Below, piece after piece: positions 6,750 through 16,517 of a stretch of DNA of 33,020 bases. Within the stretch, counting starts at the first letter, position 1. Each line of letters starts with the position of its first letter. The position numbers and the translations under genes are program-made. The stretch comes from Anaerolineae bacterium (GTDB taxonomy: Bacteria; Chloroflexota; Anaerolineae; 4572-78; J111). The stretch lies in assembly GCA_020433835.1 (NCBI GenBank), contig JAGRBY010000011.1, forward strand, positions 1-33,020, read 5' to 3'. The notes under the pieces were generated by a model. It did not search any database. It was not told the origin of the DNA and worked only from the letters and a program-made list of their open reading frames with translations.

Positions 6750-9521
6750 ATGGGTCACTATTCTACTCGATGGAGTCTACTTTTCGTCTTGATATTTGCA
6801 GTGTCAAGTGTTTGCAGTCTTGTTCAAGGCTTTAGTAGCCTGGCAAACCCCACACCAACGATACAACAAGCCATTCAAGTAGCACAACTGCCGCCGCTAC
6901 AGACGCCACAACAGACCACTACCTCCGCTCAAACTCCACAGCCGATATCAACCAACCAAACAGATACGCCCGTACCTGAGTCGTCTGCAACTGACGTGGC
7001 AGCTAACCAGGCAGTTCCGTTTACAACCCTAACGGCCTTGAGCAGCAGCCCCACCTTGCTGGGACAGCCTACTATTTTTACCGCAACGGTGAGTAGTAGT
7101 TCACCTCTTACGTATACCTGGAACTTTGGCGACGGCTCAAATGCCGAAAACGGAACGTCAGTCGTTCATATCTATCCTGCCGCCGAAATTTATACGGCAA
7201 CGATAACCGCAACGAATAATTTGGAACTAATTACGACAACCTTAATCGTAACCGTTACATCGCCAACCGAGACGCCATCACCGACTCTACCACTAATAGC
7301 TCAAGTAACCGGAACCCCCACAACGGATTTGGTGCCGCCATCCGTAGAGCCACCGACAGTAGGCCCAACGGCTCCCCCGACTTCCCCACCACCTAATGAT
7401 GACGACGATGATGGTAGTGATGGTCCCAAAGTGCCCCGTAGCCCAGGTCAAGATTTGCCGGTTACGCTGGCGTTTCTTCAGCGGGAGTATTTGGCGGACG
7501 AAGATGACGGGAGCATAAATGTGACCCTCGAGATTACCATTAGCCCGCCTCGCGCCGATCAGACGGTTGATCCGAATGCCATCATTACGGTTGATTATCT
7601 GTTCTCAACGGAGTTGGGTCGGATCGAGCCAATCACTATTGATCTGGCTACCAAAGGTATTCCTACTAAGTTTGATGATTTCTTTGTCGTGACGCACGAT
7701 TTTTCGTTGGCCATTCCCAACGACAACATTACCAATGAACCCGATGAAAAGGTAGCGCTGGCTTTAATCAACCCGAATCCAAGGGAGGTTCATCTGCACC
7801 AAAACCCAAACCGGCGAGCCGCGGTAGTAACGATCACAGATGACGATCCGCCCCCGAAAGTCCAATTTGGACAGCCGGCCTACACGATTAGTGAGAATAT
7901 TGAAACAGGACAGGCCGTAATCGATGTCAATCTAAGCGCCCGCTCGGCGGTGCCGGTCACAGTAGATTACACAACAATAACAATAACTGGAACTGGCGCA
8001 GCAACGGCCGGTAGCGATTACGAGCTTACAACCGGGACTGTAACTTTTGAACCACTTGATGTCTCTGAACTTTTCACAATTCCTATAATTAGCAGCAATG
8101 TTTTTACCATTGATCTCGAAGGAGTCGAGACTGTTCCCTTAACCTTAACCAATGCGATCAGTGCCGAATTTGGCATAACTGGGACAGCAACGTTGAGTAT
8201 CGAAGATTGTACCTTGCCCGACGCAATTGCTGCGGCTAATAATGATACTGCGACCGGTGGCTGTCCGGCTGGCAATGATGCTGATACGATTACGCTTGTG
8301 AACGGACGTACTTACCCCTTAAGTACGATACATAATAACACTGATGGTTCCAACGGACTGCCATCGATCACAAGTAGTATTACTATTGAAGGTAATAATT
8401 CAATTATTGAACGTAGCGGGGTTTCTCGGTTTCGCAACTTTCATATAGGCAGCACCGGAACACTTACATTAACCAAAGTAACGATTCGTAATGGGGATGT
8501 TAATAATAGAGGTGGTGCTATCCTTAATCGAGGTACACTAACAGTTGATAATAGTATTATAGAAAATAATCGTGCCGATAATAACGGTGGTGGTATTGCA
8601 CAATTAGACAGTGGTGTATTGACAGTCATTAACAGTTCTATCATCAATAATACAGCGGGTGGGAATGGAGGCGGTATTGATCAATTTAGTATTGGTTTTG
8701 ATGGAACAATAACTATTATCGATAGTATTATTAGAGGAAATACAGCAACCCTTGACGGCGGTGGTATAGGTACTGCGGGGGGAAGGAATACTATCAGTAA
8801 TACATCCATAGCAAGTAACACAGCTATGGATGACGGTGGTGGCATCTACTACCCTGGTGGGGGTAACATGTCGGTTATTAATACGGCTATCATTAACAAC
8901 GACTCGGTTAATTTTGGTGGTGGCATTGTTAATTTTGGTTCGGCGAAAATCACTAATAGTACCATTAGTGGCAATAAAAATGAAAACGAAGGAGGTGGAG
9001 GCATTTATAGCAATCAAGGTACTCTGACAATTATCAATGCCACGATTAGTAACAACGAAACGATTTCTGGAGTTGGTGGAGGAGTCCGAATTTCTAGTGA
9101 TGATAATAGCACCGTAATCTTACAGAATACTATTTTAGCAAATAACAATGCAAACGCCGGCACTGGTCCTGATTGCTTCACCGATGATCCAACTCATCCC
9201 CTGACATCTCAAAGGTTTAATCTGATAGAAAACACCACTAATTGTACTATTATTGGGACTAATACCTACACATCAACCGATCCTGCACTTGAGCCATTGA
9301 GTCTTAATTCTCCTGGTACGACAGAGACACATGCTCTCCAAGGTAGTAGCCCAGCTATCGATGCGGGGGACGATACGGTTTGTCCGGCTACGGACCAGCG
9401 AGGCGTAGCTCGGCCCAAGGAAGTTAGATGTGATATCGGAGCATATGAATACTCTCCTGGTATTTTGTTGCGTTTACCTCCTGTCATTAAGTCGGCATCC
9501 GAGGAAAAACATTCCAAATAG
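6750..9521 (+). CDS. Secreted PKD/Calx-beta/beta-helix surface protein
   Basis: 923 aa. A signal anchor or signal peptide (about 8-28) is followed by a Pro/Thr/Gln-rich stretch, a PKD domain (about 91-170; hallmark YTWNFGDGS), a Pro-rich linker with five consecutive Asp, and two Calx-beta-like domains (about 237-365 and 370-485, each ending in a DDDPP-like or SIEDC turn). Next is a CSLREA-like motif (CTLPDAIAAAN, about 487), a right-handed parallel beta-helix (about 540-840) with many NNGGGI-type turns, and an anchor-Q-like end motif (PAIDAGDD...RCDIGAYEY). The C-terminus ends LLRLPPVIK plus a short charged tail. Such proteins are adhesins or surface scaffolds that bind calcium. GGGAGAGG precedes the ATG by about 4 bases. 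No enzymatic site is visible. It is probably transcribed separately from the FHA cluster. Confidence 0.85.
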   Translation: MGHYSTRWSLLFVLIFAVSSVCSLVQGFSSLANPTPTIQQAIQVAQLPPLQTPQQTTTSAQTPQPISTNQTDTPVPESSATDVAANQAVPFTTLTALSSSPTLLGQPTIFTATVSSSSPLTYTWNFGDGSNAENGTSVVHIYPAAEIYTATITATNNLELITTTLIVTVTSPTETPSPTLPLIAQVTGTPTTDLVPPSVEPPTVGPTAPPTSPPPNDDDDDGSDGPKVPRSPGQDLPVTLAFLQREYLADEDDGSINVTLEITISPPRADQTVDPNAIITVDYLFSTELGRIEPITIDLATKGIPTKFDDFFVVTHDFSLAIPNDNITNEPDEKVALALINPNPREVHLHQNPNRRAAVVTITDDDPPPKVQFGQPAYTISENIETGQAVIDVNLSARSAVPVTVDYTTITITGTGAATAGSDYELTTGTVTFEPLDVSELFTIPIISSNVFTIDLEGVETVPLTLTNAISAEFGITGTATLSIEDCTLPDAIAAANNDTATGGCPAGNDADTITLVNGRTYPLSTIHNNTDGSNGLPSITSSITIEGNNSIIERSGVSRFRNFHIGSTGTLTLTKVTIRNGDVNNRGGAILNRGTLTVDNSIIENNRADNNGGGIAQLDSGVLTVINSSIINNTAGGNGGGIDQFSIGFDGTITIIDSIIRGNTATLDGGGIGTAGGRNTISNTSIASNTAMDDGGGIYYPGGGNMSVINTAIINNDSVNFGGGIVNFGSAKITNSTISGNKNENEGGGGIYSNQGTLTIINATISNNETISGVGGGVRISSDDNSTVILQNTILANNNANAGTGPDCFTDDPTHPLTSQRFNLIENTTNCTIIGTNTYTSTDPALEPLSLNSPGTTETHALQGSSPAIDAGDDTVCPATDQRGVARPKEVRCDIGAYEYSPGILLRLPPVIKSASEEKHSK

Positions 9522-9715
9522 GCAAAGTTGGAAACTCCTTATGCATAAAGGGTAGTCCTGCTACGCCGATAGCTCCCTTTAGAACGTTAGATTGAGAAAA
9601 TAAATCTGCTAAGGTAACAGGGTATTTTCCACGTCATGTTTTATAAAATTGAAAAGGGCCGCAAGTGTTGTTAACACCAAGCAGATATTATTACCTTACC
9701 AAAGTGAGTTTTGTA

Positions 9716-11269
9716 ATGCGACGTATTTTGCTTTCGCTATTTGTAACCTGTCTATGGCTGCTGGTCACAATAGGCCCAATTCTAATTTGGTCAGAAAAGC
9801 CAGCCCTGGCCCAAACCTGCGAGACATTCACGGAGCGTAAGGCGGCATTCCAGAGGATGGCTAACCGGCGAGCGAATAATTCGGCAGATGTTTCTCCAGC
9901 GGACTATCGGGCTGCGGCCTTGGCTTATATTAGCAGTGCGGACGATTGTTACCAAGCCACCCTTGCATCCAATCCGGCTACCCTGACCCAAACGGTAATA
10001 ATCGATCAGGGACCGTTGTATCCACCGGGAACTGCCGGCGAAATCAACGGGCAATTTGTCATTACTGATACAAAGTGGCCCGGTGAAATCATTGATCCGG
10101 CTAATCCACCGCAATCACCAGGCGGAATTGTCACCTATAGCTTCATGACCGATACTGTCAGCCTAACGCACGAATGGCCGGGCATTACCAATACCCATGT
10201 TTCTAGCCTGGTGTCCTCGGCAGGTTGTGATGCAATTGAAGAAATCGAAACGGCTTTTCGAGCCTGGGAAGCAGTGGCTGATATTCAATTTCAGCAAGTC
10301 ACGGACAGTGGTCTCCCTGGAAATCATCCGAATGCAAAAGGAGTGACAGGTGATATCCGAATTGGTGCCCATACGATCTTCGGCATCCCAAATCCGTTAG
10401 CCCATGCCAATATACCACCCATCTCCTCGAATGATCCCAACACAATTGCTGGAGATATTCATTTTAATACGGCCATCAAAAATTGGGCCTGTGATCCCCT
10501 TGATGGTTTTGACATCGGTCTGGTCGCACTACATGAAATCGGGCATGCTATTGGTCTAGCCCATGAAGGGCCGAAAATCGCGGTTATGAATGCACCTTAT
10601 AATGATGCGTTGATCGGCTTGCAGCCGGATGACATTAATGGCGCTATCGCTATTTATGGTGAAGCAGCTGCGGCGGCAGTCTCTACCGCTTGTGCTCTTC
10701 CTGTTTTTAGCAATGACGGCTATCTTGGTACAGGTGATTGGGAATCCTCTAATAACTGGGAACAAGAGACGAACGGGATCTCTTCATATTTATTAGCCAG
10801 TAGCAACACACCCATTTCTTCGACGGTCCATTTAGTTAGTCGCGAGTTGGACACAACTAGCTTGAGAACACTTTATTTTCGTCATCGATTCAACACAGAA
10901 CAAGATACCAGCACTTTTTTTGACGGCGGCAGGGTCGAGATTAAAGTAGGCGCTTCAAACGATTGGCAACCCATAGATAGAGCTGCCTTTATTAAAAATG
11001 GGTACAACGCTAAAATTGCCCCGATTTTGAACAGCTCACTCGCCAATCAGGAGGTTTTTGCCGGAAACAGCGATGGTTTTTTAGAGTCGGTTATTGACTT
11101 AACGAACCTTGTTCACGGCAGCAACACATTCCAATTCCGTTTTACCTTCGCCACTGATACCGTAAATCGGAACCCTCCTCTGCCCAATGAAGGATGGAGT
11201 ATTGATGCAGTAAAAGTTTGCAAGCGAATATATTTTTTTCCCCTTCTCTTGAAGAACGGTTTAGGCTAA
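9716..11269 (+). CDS. Secreted matrixin-type zinc metalloprotease
   Basis: Residues 273-283 read HEIGHAIGLAH, the three-His zinc site of metzincins, followed by the Met-turn (AVMNAPY) and the matrixin-like ending LQPDDINGAIAIYG. The catalytic domain spans about residues 125-320. After it comes a beta-sandwich domain of about 200 residues (NSDGFLESVIDLT...GWSIDAVKVC) like those appended to secreted proteases. The tail IYFFPLLLKNGLG resembles the end of the preceding gene product. The reading frame is open from GTG 9665, which has a weak AGGG upstream. The signal peptide (MRRILLSLFV...LALAQ) begins at ATG 9716, so I prefer that start, without a strong ribosome site. The enzyme probably acts outside the cell; substrate unknown. 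No clear prodomain cysteine switch was identified. Confidence 0.88.
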   Translation: MRRILLSLFVTCLWLLVTIGPILIWSEKPALAQTCETFTERKAAFQRMANRRANNSADVSPADYRAAALAYISSADDCYQATLASNPATLTQTVIIDQGPLYPPGTAGEINGQFVITDTKWPGEIIDPANPPQSPGGIVTYSFMTDTVSLTHEWPGITNTHVSSLVSSAGCDAIEEIETAFRAWEAVADIQFQQVTDSGLPGNHPNAKGVTGDIRIGAHTIFGIPNPLAHANIPPISSNDPNTIAGDIHFNTAIKNWACDPLDGFDIGLVALHEIGHAIGLAHEGPKIAVMNAPYNDALIGLQPDDINGAIAIYGEAAAAAVSTACALPVFSNDGYLGTGDWESSNNWEQETNGISSYLLASSNTPISSTVHLVSRELDTTSLRTLYFRHRFNTEQDTSTFFDGGRVEIKVGASNDWQPIDRAAFIKNGYNAKIAPILNSSLANQEVFAGNSDGFLESVIDLTNLVHGSNTFQFRFTFATDTVNRNPPLPNEGWSIDAVKVCKRIYFFPLLLKNGLG

Positions 11270-11328
11270 GGCGGGGTAAACGTTACGATCTCTTGCTATT
11301 TGACAGCTAATTCTTTGGACTTGTTGGT

Positions 11329-14300
11329 TTAGGGTACTAGCGGACACTCGGATGTGTTGAAATACTGTAGACATTCTTCTTGGCTCAAAGTAGATCGAGT
11401 TAGACGCGTAGCAGACAGATTCCATAATTCTTCAAAATTTAACAAATACACGCGCGGAAAGCTCTCAACACTGGCGGTAGCCAGACGCAACCCATTGGGG
11501 TTAAGCGATACACTGTTGACGTCGCTGGCATGCTCAAAAGTATTTAAAAGTTTATCGGAGGTAGCCTCCCAGACTCGGGCTGTATTGTCCCAACTGGCTG
11601 TAGCAATGCGATTTCCGTTCGCGTCGAATGTGATTTCTCTGACCCATTTCGTATGGCCGGAGAGGTTTCGGATTTCCTCACCGGTTGTCACATCCCAGAT
11701 TTTTGCTAACCCTTCTACGCCCGCTGTTGCCAAATAAGCGCCATCGGGGCTGAAAGCGACGCTGCTGACTGTATCGGGATGCTCAAGCTCAAATAGTTCG
11801 GCCCCGGTGATTGCATTCCAAACCCGCACGGTTTCATCAAAGCTCGCCGTAGCCAGATAGGCACCATCCGGGCTAAAGGCAACATCATTTACCCAGTGGT
11901 CATGCCCGGTCAGAGTCAATATCTCCTCACCAGTCACGGCATCCCATATTTTGGCCGTCTCATCGTAGCTGGCCGTAGCCAGACGTGTTCCGTCAGGGCT
12001 AAAAGCCACCCCATAAACCCAATCCGAGTGACCAGTGAGCGTAAGAATATTTTGTCCCGATAATGTCTCCCAAATTCTGGCTGTGTTATCTTGACTGGCC
12101 GTCGCTAGCCGGGTTCCATCCTCATTAAAGGCAACCCGTCTAATCATAGCCTTGTGGCCGGTCAAGGTCAGCAGTAATTCTCCGGACTCAACATCCCATA
12201 TTTTGGCCGTGTGATCTTGGCTCGCCGTGGCCAGGCGAGTACCGTCCCGGCTGAAGGCAACATGGTTGATGATGTCACTATGGCTAGCCGCATCCCAAAC
12301 CTTAATTTGCCCATCCCAGCCCGCTGTGACCAGGCGAGTACCATCCGGACTAAAAGCAACCGCTTTTATGGCGTCGGTATGACCGGCAAAGACTAGCAGT
12401 ATCTGACCTGTTTCGGCGTTGCCCTCTTTTGCCGTTCCTTCAGCATTGACCCACGCTAGACGAGTCCCATCCGGACTGAAAGAGACAGCATGCACCTCGC
12501 TATCTTCTTTAATAAGAGGCAAAGAAAATTCTTCACCCGTAGCCACATTCCAAGACCTTACTTTTCCATCCTGGCTGGTGCTGACCAAACGTTGTCCATC
12601 AGGGCTGAAGGTTACACAGTTAACCCGACTACCGTGTTCCAAACTGTGTAAAAGGTTCCCAGAAGGAAACTGCCAAATTTTAACCGAGCCATCCCAACTT
12701 GCGGTAGCCAGGTACTCACCGTCTGGGCTAAAGTCGACGCTTGTAACTGTATCATGGTGCCCCATTAGAGTGAGCAACTCTTGGTCAGTAGATGCGCCCT
12801 TGTCAAGCGCTGTCGAGATATCCCAGACTTTGGTCGTATTATCGAAACTGGTGCTTGCCAGATAGTTACCGTCCGGACTAAACGCAACATCCCATACAGT
12901 TTTGGTATGACCTGATAGCGTAAGTACCTCCTCAGCCGTCGCCGTATTCCAGAGCTTGATGGTTTTATCGACGCTGGTTGTGGCTAGATATGTCCCATCG
13001 GGGCTAAAAGCAACGCCCCACACCTGGTTAGTGTGACCGGTAAGCGTCAGAACAGCTTGCCCAGACAGAACATCCCATACCTTTGCTGTACCATCATAGC
13101 TAGCTGTAGCCAGCCGTTTACCTTCAGGGCTAAAAGTTACATCCCAAATTGTGTCCGCATGTCCGGTGAGCGTTAATCTGATCCGAGAGGCCTGCACCGC
13201 TCGTTGGAGCGCTTGTTCAGCCTCGGGCGTTCTGCTTGTAGTAATCGCATGACGAGCCAGCAGGATGCTGCGTTCCGGATCCACCTCTAAATTGGCGATA
13301 GCTGCCTCGGCCAGCCTAAGAGACATTTCCCGCTTAGATTGTACCCAGATCATAACACCACTTACTACTGCTAGTACCGTTAATACAACTGCGATGGCCA
13401 ATGCCACCAAAGCCCAGTTCTTGGCTTTAGTTTGGGCTTCAGCCCGGTGATGCTCTGACTCTGCCCGCTGGCGTTGTTCTTCTTTTAAGTCGCGCTCCTG
13501 TTCTAAGAGAGTTTGCCGTTGCTCTATCTCTCGCTGGAGACGCTCTCGTTCTTCTCGGGCCGCTCGTTCTCGTTCAGCGATACTGGCATCTAAAAATCCC
13601 TGTTCTTGGACACCGATGTTGATGTTCAGTTTGTCTGCCCACTCCTCAGTTTTAGCTAACTGTACACCACGAAAAAGATAAGCTTCATCTTTTTCGTTGT
13701 TCCCCCACGTTTCGGCCGCTTCAATCAACTTATCACGTATCAGGATTGCCTCTCGATTTTCCTCAATCCACATCTTAAGTCGAAACCAATGCTTGATAAG
13801 CGCTTCATGGGCCATCTCTACCCAAATTTCACTGCTGGTGGCTATCCCGTTCTTTGGGTTAATTTCACCACGTGGATTAATGACCGTCAACAGCCTAGAC
13901 TTTTCGTCGGCCAAAGCCTGAGTAACAGCCCACACCTCGTCAGGCGTATCACCTAAGTTTAATAACTCTTGTAACCGAGCAGGTCGCTTATTGAACTCAT
14001 TTCCCTCGCCAGTTCTAACAAGTTTCAGGAAGATGTGGCGGCATAGTGCCTGCTGTGAGTCCGGCAAATTACTATATACGGTATTGGCCTGTTTCTCCAA
14101 GGCCCCGGCCCAACCGCCAATCTTGTCATAAGCCTCACGCGTAATGAGCCGTTTATTTTGGGGCTGGTATTTTTCTCGGCGTGTCTTATAGGCATCTTGC
14201 TGTCGCAACTGCGTGTCCCACAACAACATGAGAGCATGCTGTAATAACGGCAGCGAGCCAGGCTGATCGAAAACCCCTTGCACCATCTTTTCGACTAAAC

Positions 14301-16464
14301 CATCTTCAAAGACACAGCCGGCCTGGCCAGCAGGCCGCTCAATCGCATGGCGTAGCTGCTTCTCATTTAAAGGAGACACGATCATGTGATGGTCCGGCAA
14401 GGCCTGGGCAAATGCTTCGTACGTGGCAAACCGGTCGTAAAAATCACCACGCAAAGTAAAGAGGATAATCGTCCGGCCTCGTTCTATCTGGGCAGCATAA
14501 AAAAGATTAGCCAGGAAGGCATGCCGACGCTCGACATCCGTTTCTAACGAGAAAACTTCTTCAAATTGGTCGATAAATACCAAAACCTGGTGCGATACGG
14601 GAGTCTGGGCTAGTACCTCTTCAATAATAAAATGCAGGGTTCGTTCATCATCTATGAAATCACTGATCGGGCGGTCAACCTTGGAGAAGCGTGGATGAGA
14701 CTTAAATGACCTCTGTAAACTTTCCAGCACATTGTCCCCGGGCCGACAAATGATCACGGGCCAGTGTTCACTACCTTCAATACGACCTTGGCGCAGGCTG
14801 CCGATAATTCCGGCTCGAGCCAAAGAGGATTTACCGCTACCTGAAGCCCCAATCAGAGCCAGCAGACGTACAGTTAAATTTCGCTGGGAGCGCTGCCCAC
14901 GGTCGGGATTGATCATTTCCCTCAATTTTTTCAAAAGAGTAGTTGTCACCTCTTCACGCCCAAAGAAATAAGGCGCATGCTCTACATCGAAAACTTGGAG
15001 ACCTCGGTATGGACTGGGTGGCAACCACTCTCCTAACTCATTCTTGATGAGGCCGGTTAGAGTTGCGGCCGCGATAAAAGCACCCCGTTTAGTAATCTTG
15101 ATTCGCTCCTTGAATTTGAGCGTACTCAACAGATAAATAATGAGACCATTGTAATATTCATTATAATCTTCAAAGTTGTAAAGATAGCGTTGAGCGCTCT
15201 TGCGGATTATTCTCAAGATTTCAAACGGTTTAACCAAATTCTCTTCTCGTGGATTCTCCTTGAGTTGAGCCGCACCGGCATAGAATGTTACCCAATGGAG
15301 CTGCTGATAGAAGGTTTTGATTGTAGATACTTCTAGGTCAATGGAGGGCTGGTCTATTACGTCGAGTAGGATTTTGAGTACTACGTCAGTTTCCAAACGT
15401 AAAAAATCATGAAGGGCGTAATCCGCACGGGCTTCTGAATAATCGATTATATTAACGTCGCCGGTATCCACATCAACCAGCACATTGCCCAAATTCATAT
15501 CGCCATGAATTTTAGCCCACTTAATATTGTACCGCTCGTCATTTAGATAATGTGACAACTGTTCGAGTGGATTGTGCAGAATTGTCCCATCTAATAACGT
15601 TACCTGGGGGCCTGTTAAATCGATAGATTGGTCGAAAGCAGTCTCAATTTCTCTCTGAAAGTGAATGGCGCGAGTACGAACGATTCTGCCTTCAATGGGA
15701 GGCATTACTTTTCCGTAACCAGGAACAAGCTGGGTATCAACAGGTTGTATTCGTATTTGATAGGTGTTCGCCGGTTTATCTTCATTTTCTTCTTGTACCT
15801 TAGAGACATTGAGCGTTACATTCTGATTTTTGTGGTCGCTTTTGACCACCTGGAAACCCTCAACTCGAACATATGTATCTGGCCGCAGAGAAGTATCGGG
15901 AGTATTGGGATCGATTACCAGGGATGTCACGCCGGGAGGTGGCGATTCCTGAGCGATTAAGAGGTTGAGCGGCAGCAGTAAATCGTAACAGAGGCGCATA
16001 TCATGTTGTCCACGCACTTCATTATGACGCACCATGCTCTCGAGTACTTTCATTAAGCGGTCTAGAGTATAGCGGATATCATCCAGGCTACGGGTTTTAA
16101 AGTACTCTTCCAGACGGACTACTTTAAAGACGCCGCTACCGGATAATGGATAACTCAACCCTCCTAAATTATCAATAGAGATGGGTTCACCTTGAACCCC
16201 AAGCGTATTAGGTAAGGTTCCTTTAAGAGTTTTATCAAAAGCCTGCCACTCTCGGTCAATAGTATCCTTTGGTCCTAATTTTACTACGACAGGCTGTTTG
16301 GCACCGGGAACTGGGATGACCTGAAGCACCCGGGCCCCGCCAAAGCCACCCGAAAACTCCCCACTGATGACCAGGCGAGTAAATTTAGCGAACATATCCT
16401 TGAGTATCTGTTCTTCAGGGGCAGAAAGAGGAATATTTTTTACATTATCGATGAATAGTCCCAT
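11329..16464 (-). CDS. APH-like kinase / nSTAND NTPase / TM / 14 WD40-repeat protein
   Basis: 1711 aa. An ATG at 16470 directly abuts AAGGAG (16471-16476); the second ATG (16464) has 6-base spacing and is preferred. Residues about 30-450 look like a phosphotransferase of the APH/choline-kinase type: Gly-rich loop (SGGFGGARV), VVVKLG Lys, catalytic HGDMNLGNVLV (about 320-330) and metal-binding IIDYSEA. A nSTAND NTPase follows: PYRGLQVFDVEHAPYFFGRE, Walker A GASGSGKSS (about 540), Walker B VFIDQFEEVF (about 630). Then an Arg/Glu-rich coiled coil, a TM helix (about 1015-1040) and 14 WD40 repeats, enough for two seven-bladed propellers. STAND proteins are ligand-triggered oligomerising switches, with the WD40 part as sensor; the kinase is the likely output. 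It lies 54 bases after the phosphatase-like gene upstream (47 from the first ATG), so probably in its operon. Possibly a signalling or defence protein; target unknown. Confidence 0.87.
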   Translation of the reverse strand: MGLFIDNVKNIPLSAPEEQILKDMFAKFTRLVISGEFSGGFGGARVLQVIPVPGAKQPVVVKLGPKDTIDREWQAFDKTLKGTLPNTLGVQGEPISIDNLGGLSYPLSGSGVFKVVRLEEYFKTRSLDDIRYTLDRLMKVLESMVRHNEVRGQHDMRLCYDLLLPLNLLIAQESPPPGVTSLVIDPNTPDTSLRPDTYVRVEGFQVVKSDHKNQNVTLNVSKVQEENEDKPANTYQIRIQPVDTQLVPGYGKVMPPIEGRIVRTRAIHFQREIETAFDQSIDLTGPQVTLLDGTILHNPLEQLSHYLNDERYNIKWAKIHGDMNLGNVLVDVDTGDVNIIDYSEARADYALHDFLRLETDVVLKILLDVIDQPSIDLEVSTIKTFYQQLHWVTFYAGAAQLKENPREENLVKPFEILRIIRKSAQRYLYNFEDYNEYYNGLIIYLLSTLKFKERIKITKRGAFIAAATLTGLIKNELGEWLPPSPYRGLQVFDVEHAPYFFGREEVTTTLLKKLREMINPDRGQRSQRNLTVRLLALIGASGSGKSSLARAGIIGSLRQGRIEGSEHWPVIICRPGDNVLESLQRSFKSHPRFSKVDRPISDFIDDERTLHFIIEEVLAQTPVSHQVLVFIDQFEEVFSLETDVERRHAFLANLFYAAQIERGRTIILFTLRGDFYDRFATYEAFAQALPDHHMIVSPLNEKQLRHAIERPAGQAGCVFEDGLVEKMVQGVFDQPGSLPLLQHALMLLWDTQLRQQDAYKTRREKYQPQNKRLITREAYDKIGGWAGALEKQANTVYSNLPDSQQALCRHIFLKLVRTGEGNEFNKRPARLQELLNLGDTPDEVWAVTQALADEKSRLLTVINPRGEINPKNGIATSSEIWVEMAHEALIKHWFRLKMWIEENREAILIRDKLIEAAETWGNNEKDEAYLFRGVQLAKTEEWADKLNINIGVQEQGFLDASIAERERAAREERERLQREIEQRQTLLEQERDLKEEQRQRAESEHHRAEAQTKAKNWALVALAIAVVLTVLAVVSGVMIWVQSKREMSLRLAEAAIANLEVDPERSILLARHAITTSRTPEAEQALQRAVQASRIRLTLTGHADTIWDVTFSPEGKRLATASYDGTAKVWDVLSGQAVLTLTGHTNQVWGVAFSPDGTYLATTSVDKTIKLWNTATAEEVLTLSGHTKTVWDVAFSPDGNYLASTSFDNTTKVWDISTALDKGASTDQELLTLMGHHDTVTSVDFSPDGEYLATASWDGSVKIWQFPSGNLLHSLEHGSRVNCVTFSPDGQRLVSTSQDGKVRSWNVATGEEFSLPLIKEDSEVHAVSFSPDGTRLAWVNAEGTAKEGNAETGQILLVFAGHTDAIKAVAFSPDGTRLVTAGWDGQIKVWDAASHSDIINHVAFSRDGTRLATASQDHTAKIWDVESGELLLTLTGHKAMIRRVAFNEDGTRLATASQDNTARIWETLSGQNILTLTGHSDWVYGVAFSPDGTRLATASYDETAKIWDAVTGEEILTLTGHDHWVNDVAFSPDGAYLATASFDETVRVWNAITGAELFELEHPDTVSSVAFSPDGAYLATAGVEGLAKIWDVTTGEEIRNLSGHTKWVREITFDANGNRIATASWDNTARVWEATSDKLLNTFEHASDVNSVSLNPNGLRLATASVESFPRVYLLNFEELWNLSATRLTRSTLSQEECLQYFNTSECPLVP
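11420..13185 (-). repeat. Array of 14 WD40-coding repeats
   Basis: About 126-base units encode the recurring pattern LTLTGHxxxVxxVAFSPDGTRLATASxDxTAKIWD. Fourteen copies can be counted. The sixth is degenerate (AWVNAEGTAKEGN) and the eighth lacks the GH strand, being joined directly to the seventh. Several neighbours are nearly identical at the DNA level (for example the stretch coding for SPDGTRLATASYD), which suggests recent duplication or gene conversion. Confidence 0.9.
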
Positions 16465-16517
16465 CGGCATCTCCTTGTAGATCGGTCAAGTCATCTAAAT
16501 CCAACGCGTAAAAACAA

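Noticed and set aside
9544..9580. TAAAGGG...CCCTTTA inverted repeat as a terminator for the beta-helix gene
   Set aside because: Only 7 pairs with a loop of over 20 bases and no following T-run.
11270..11328. Bidirectional terminator between the convergent protease and WD40 genes
   Set aside because: The 59-base gap shows no convincing hairpin on either strand; termination may be factor-dependent or not visible by eye.
11329..13190. Repeats considered as a CRISPR array or tandem DNA satellite
   Set aside because: Units are about 126 bases, code in frame for WD40 blades, and have no spacer-like unique segments of constant length.
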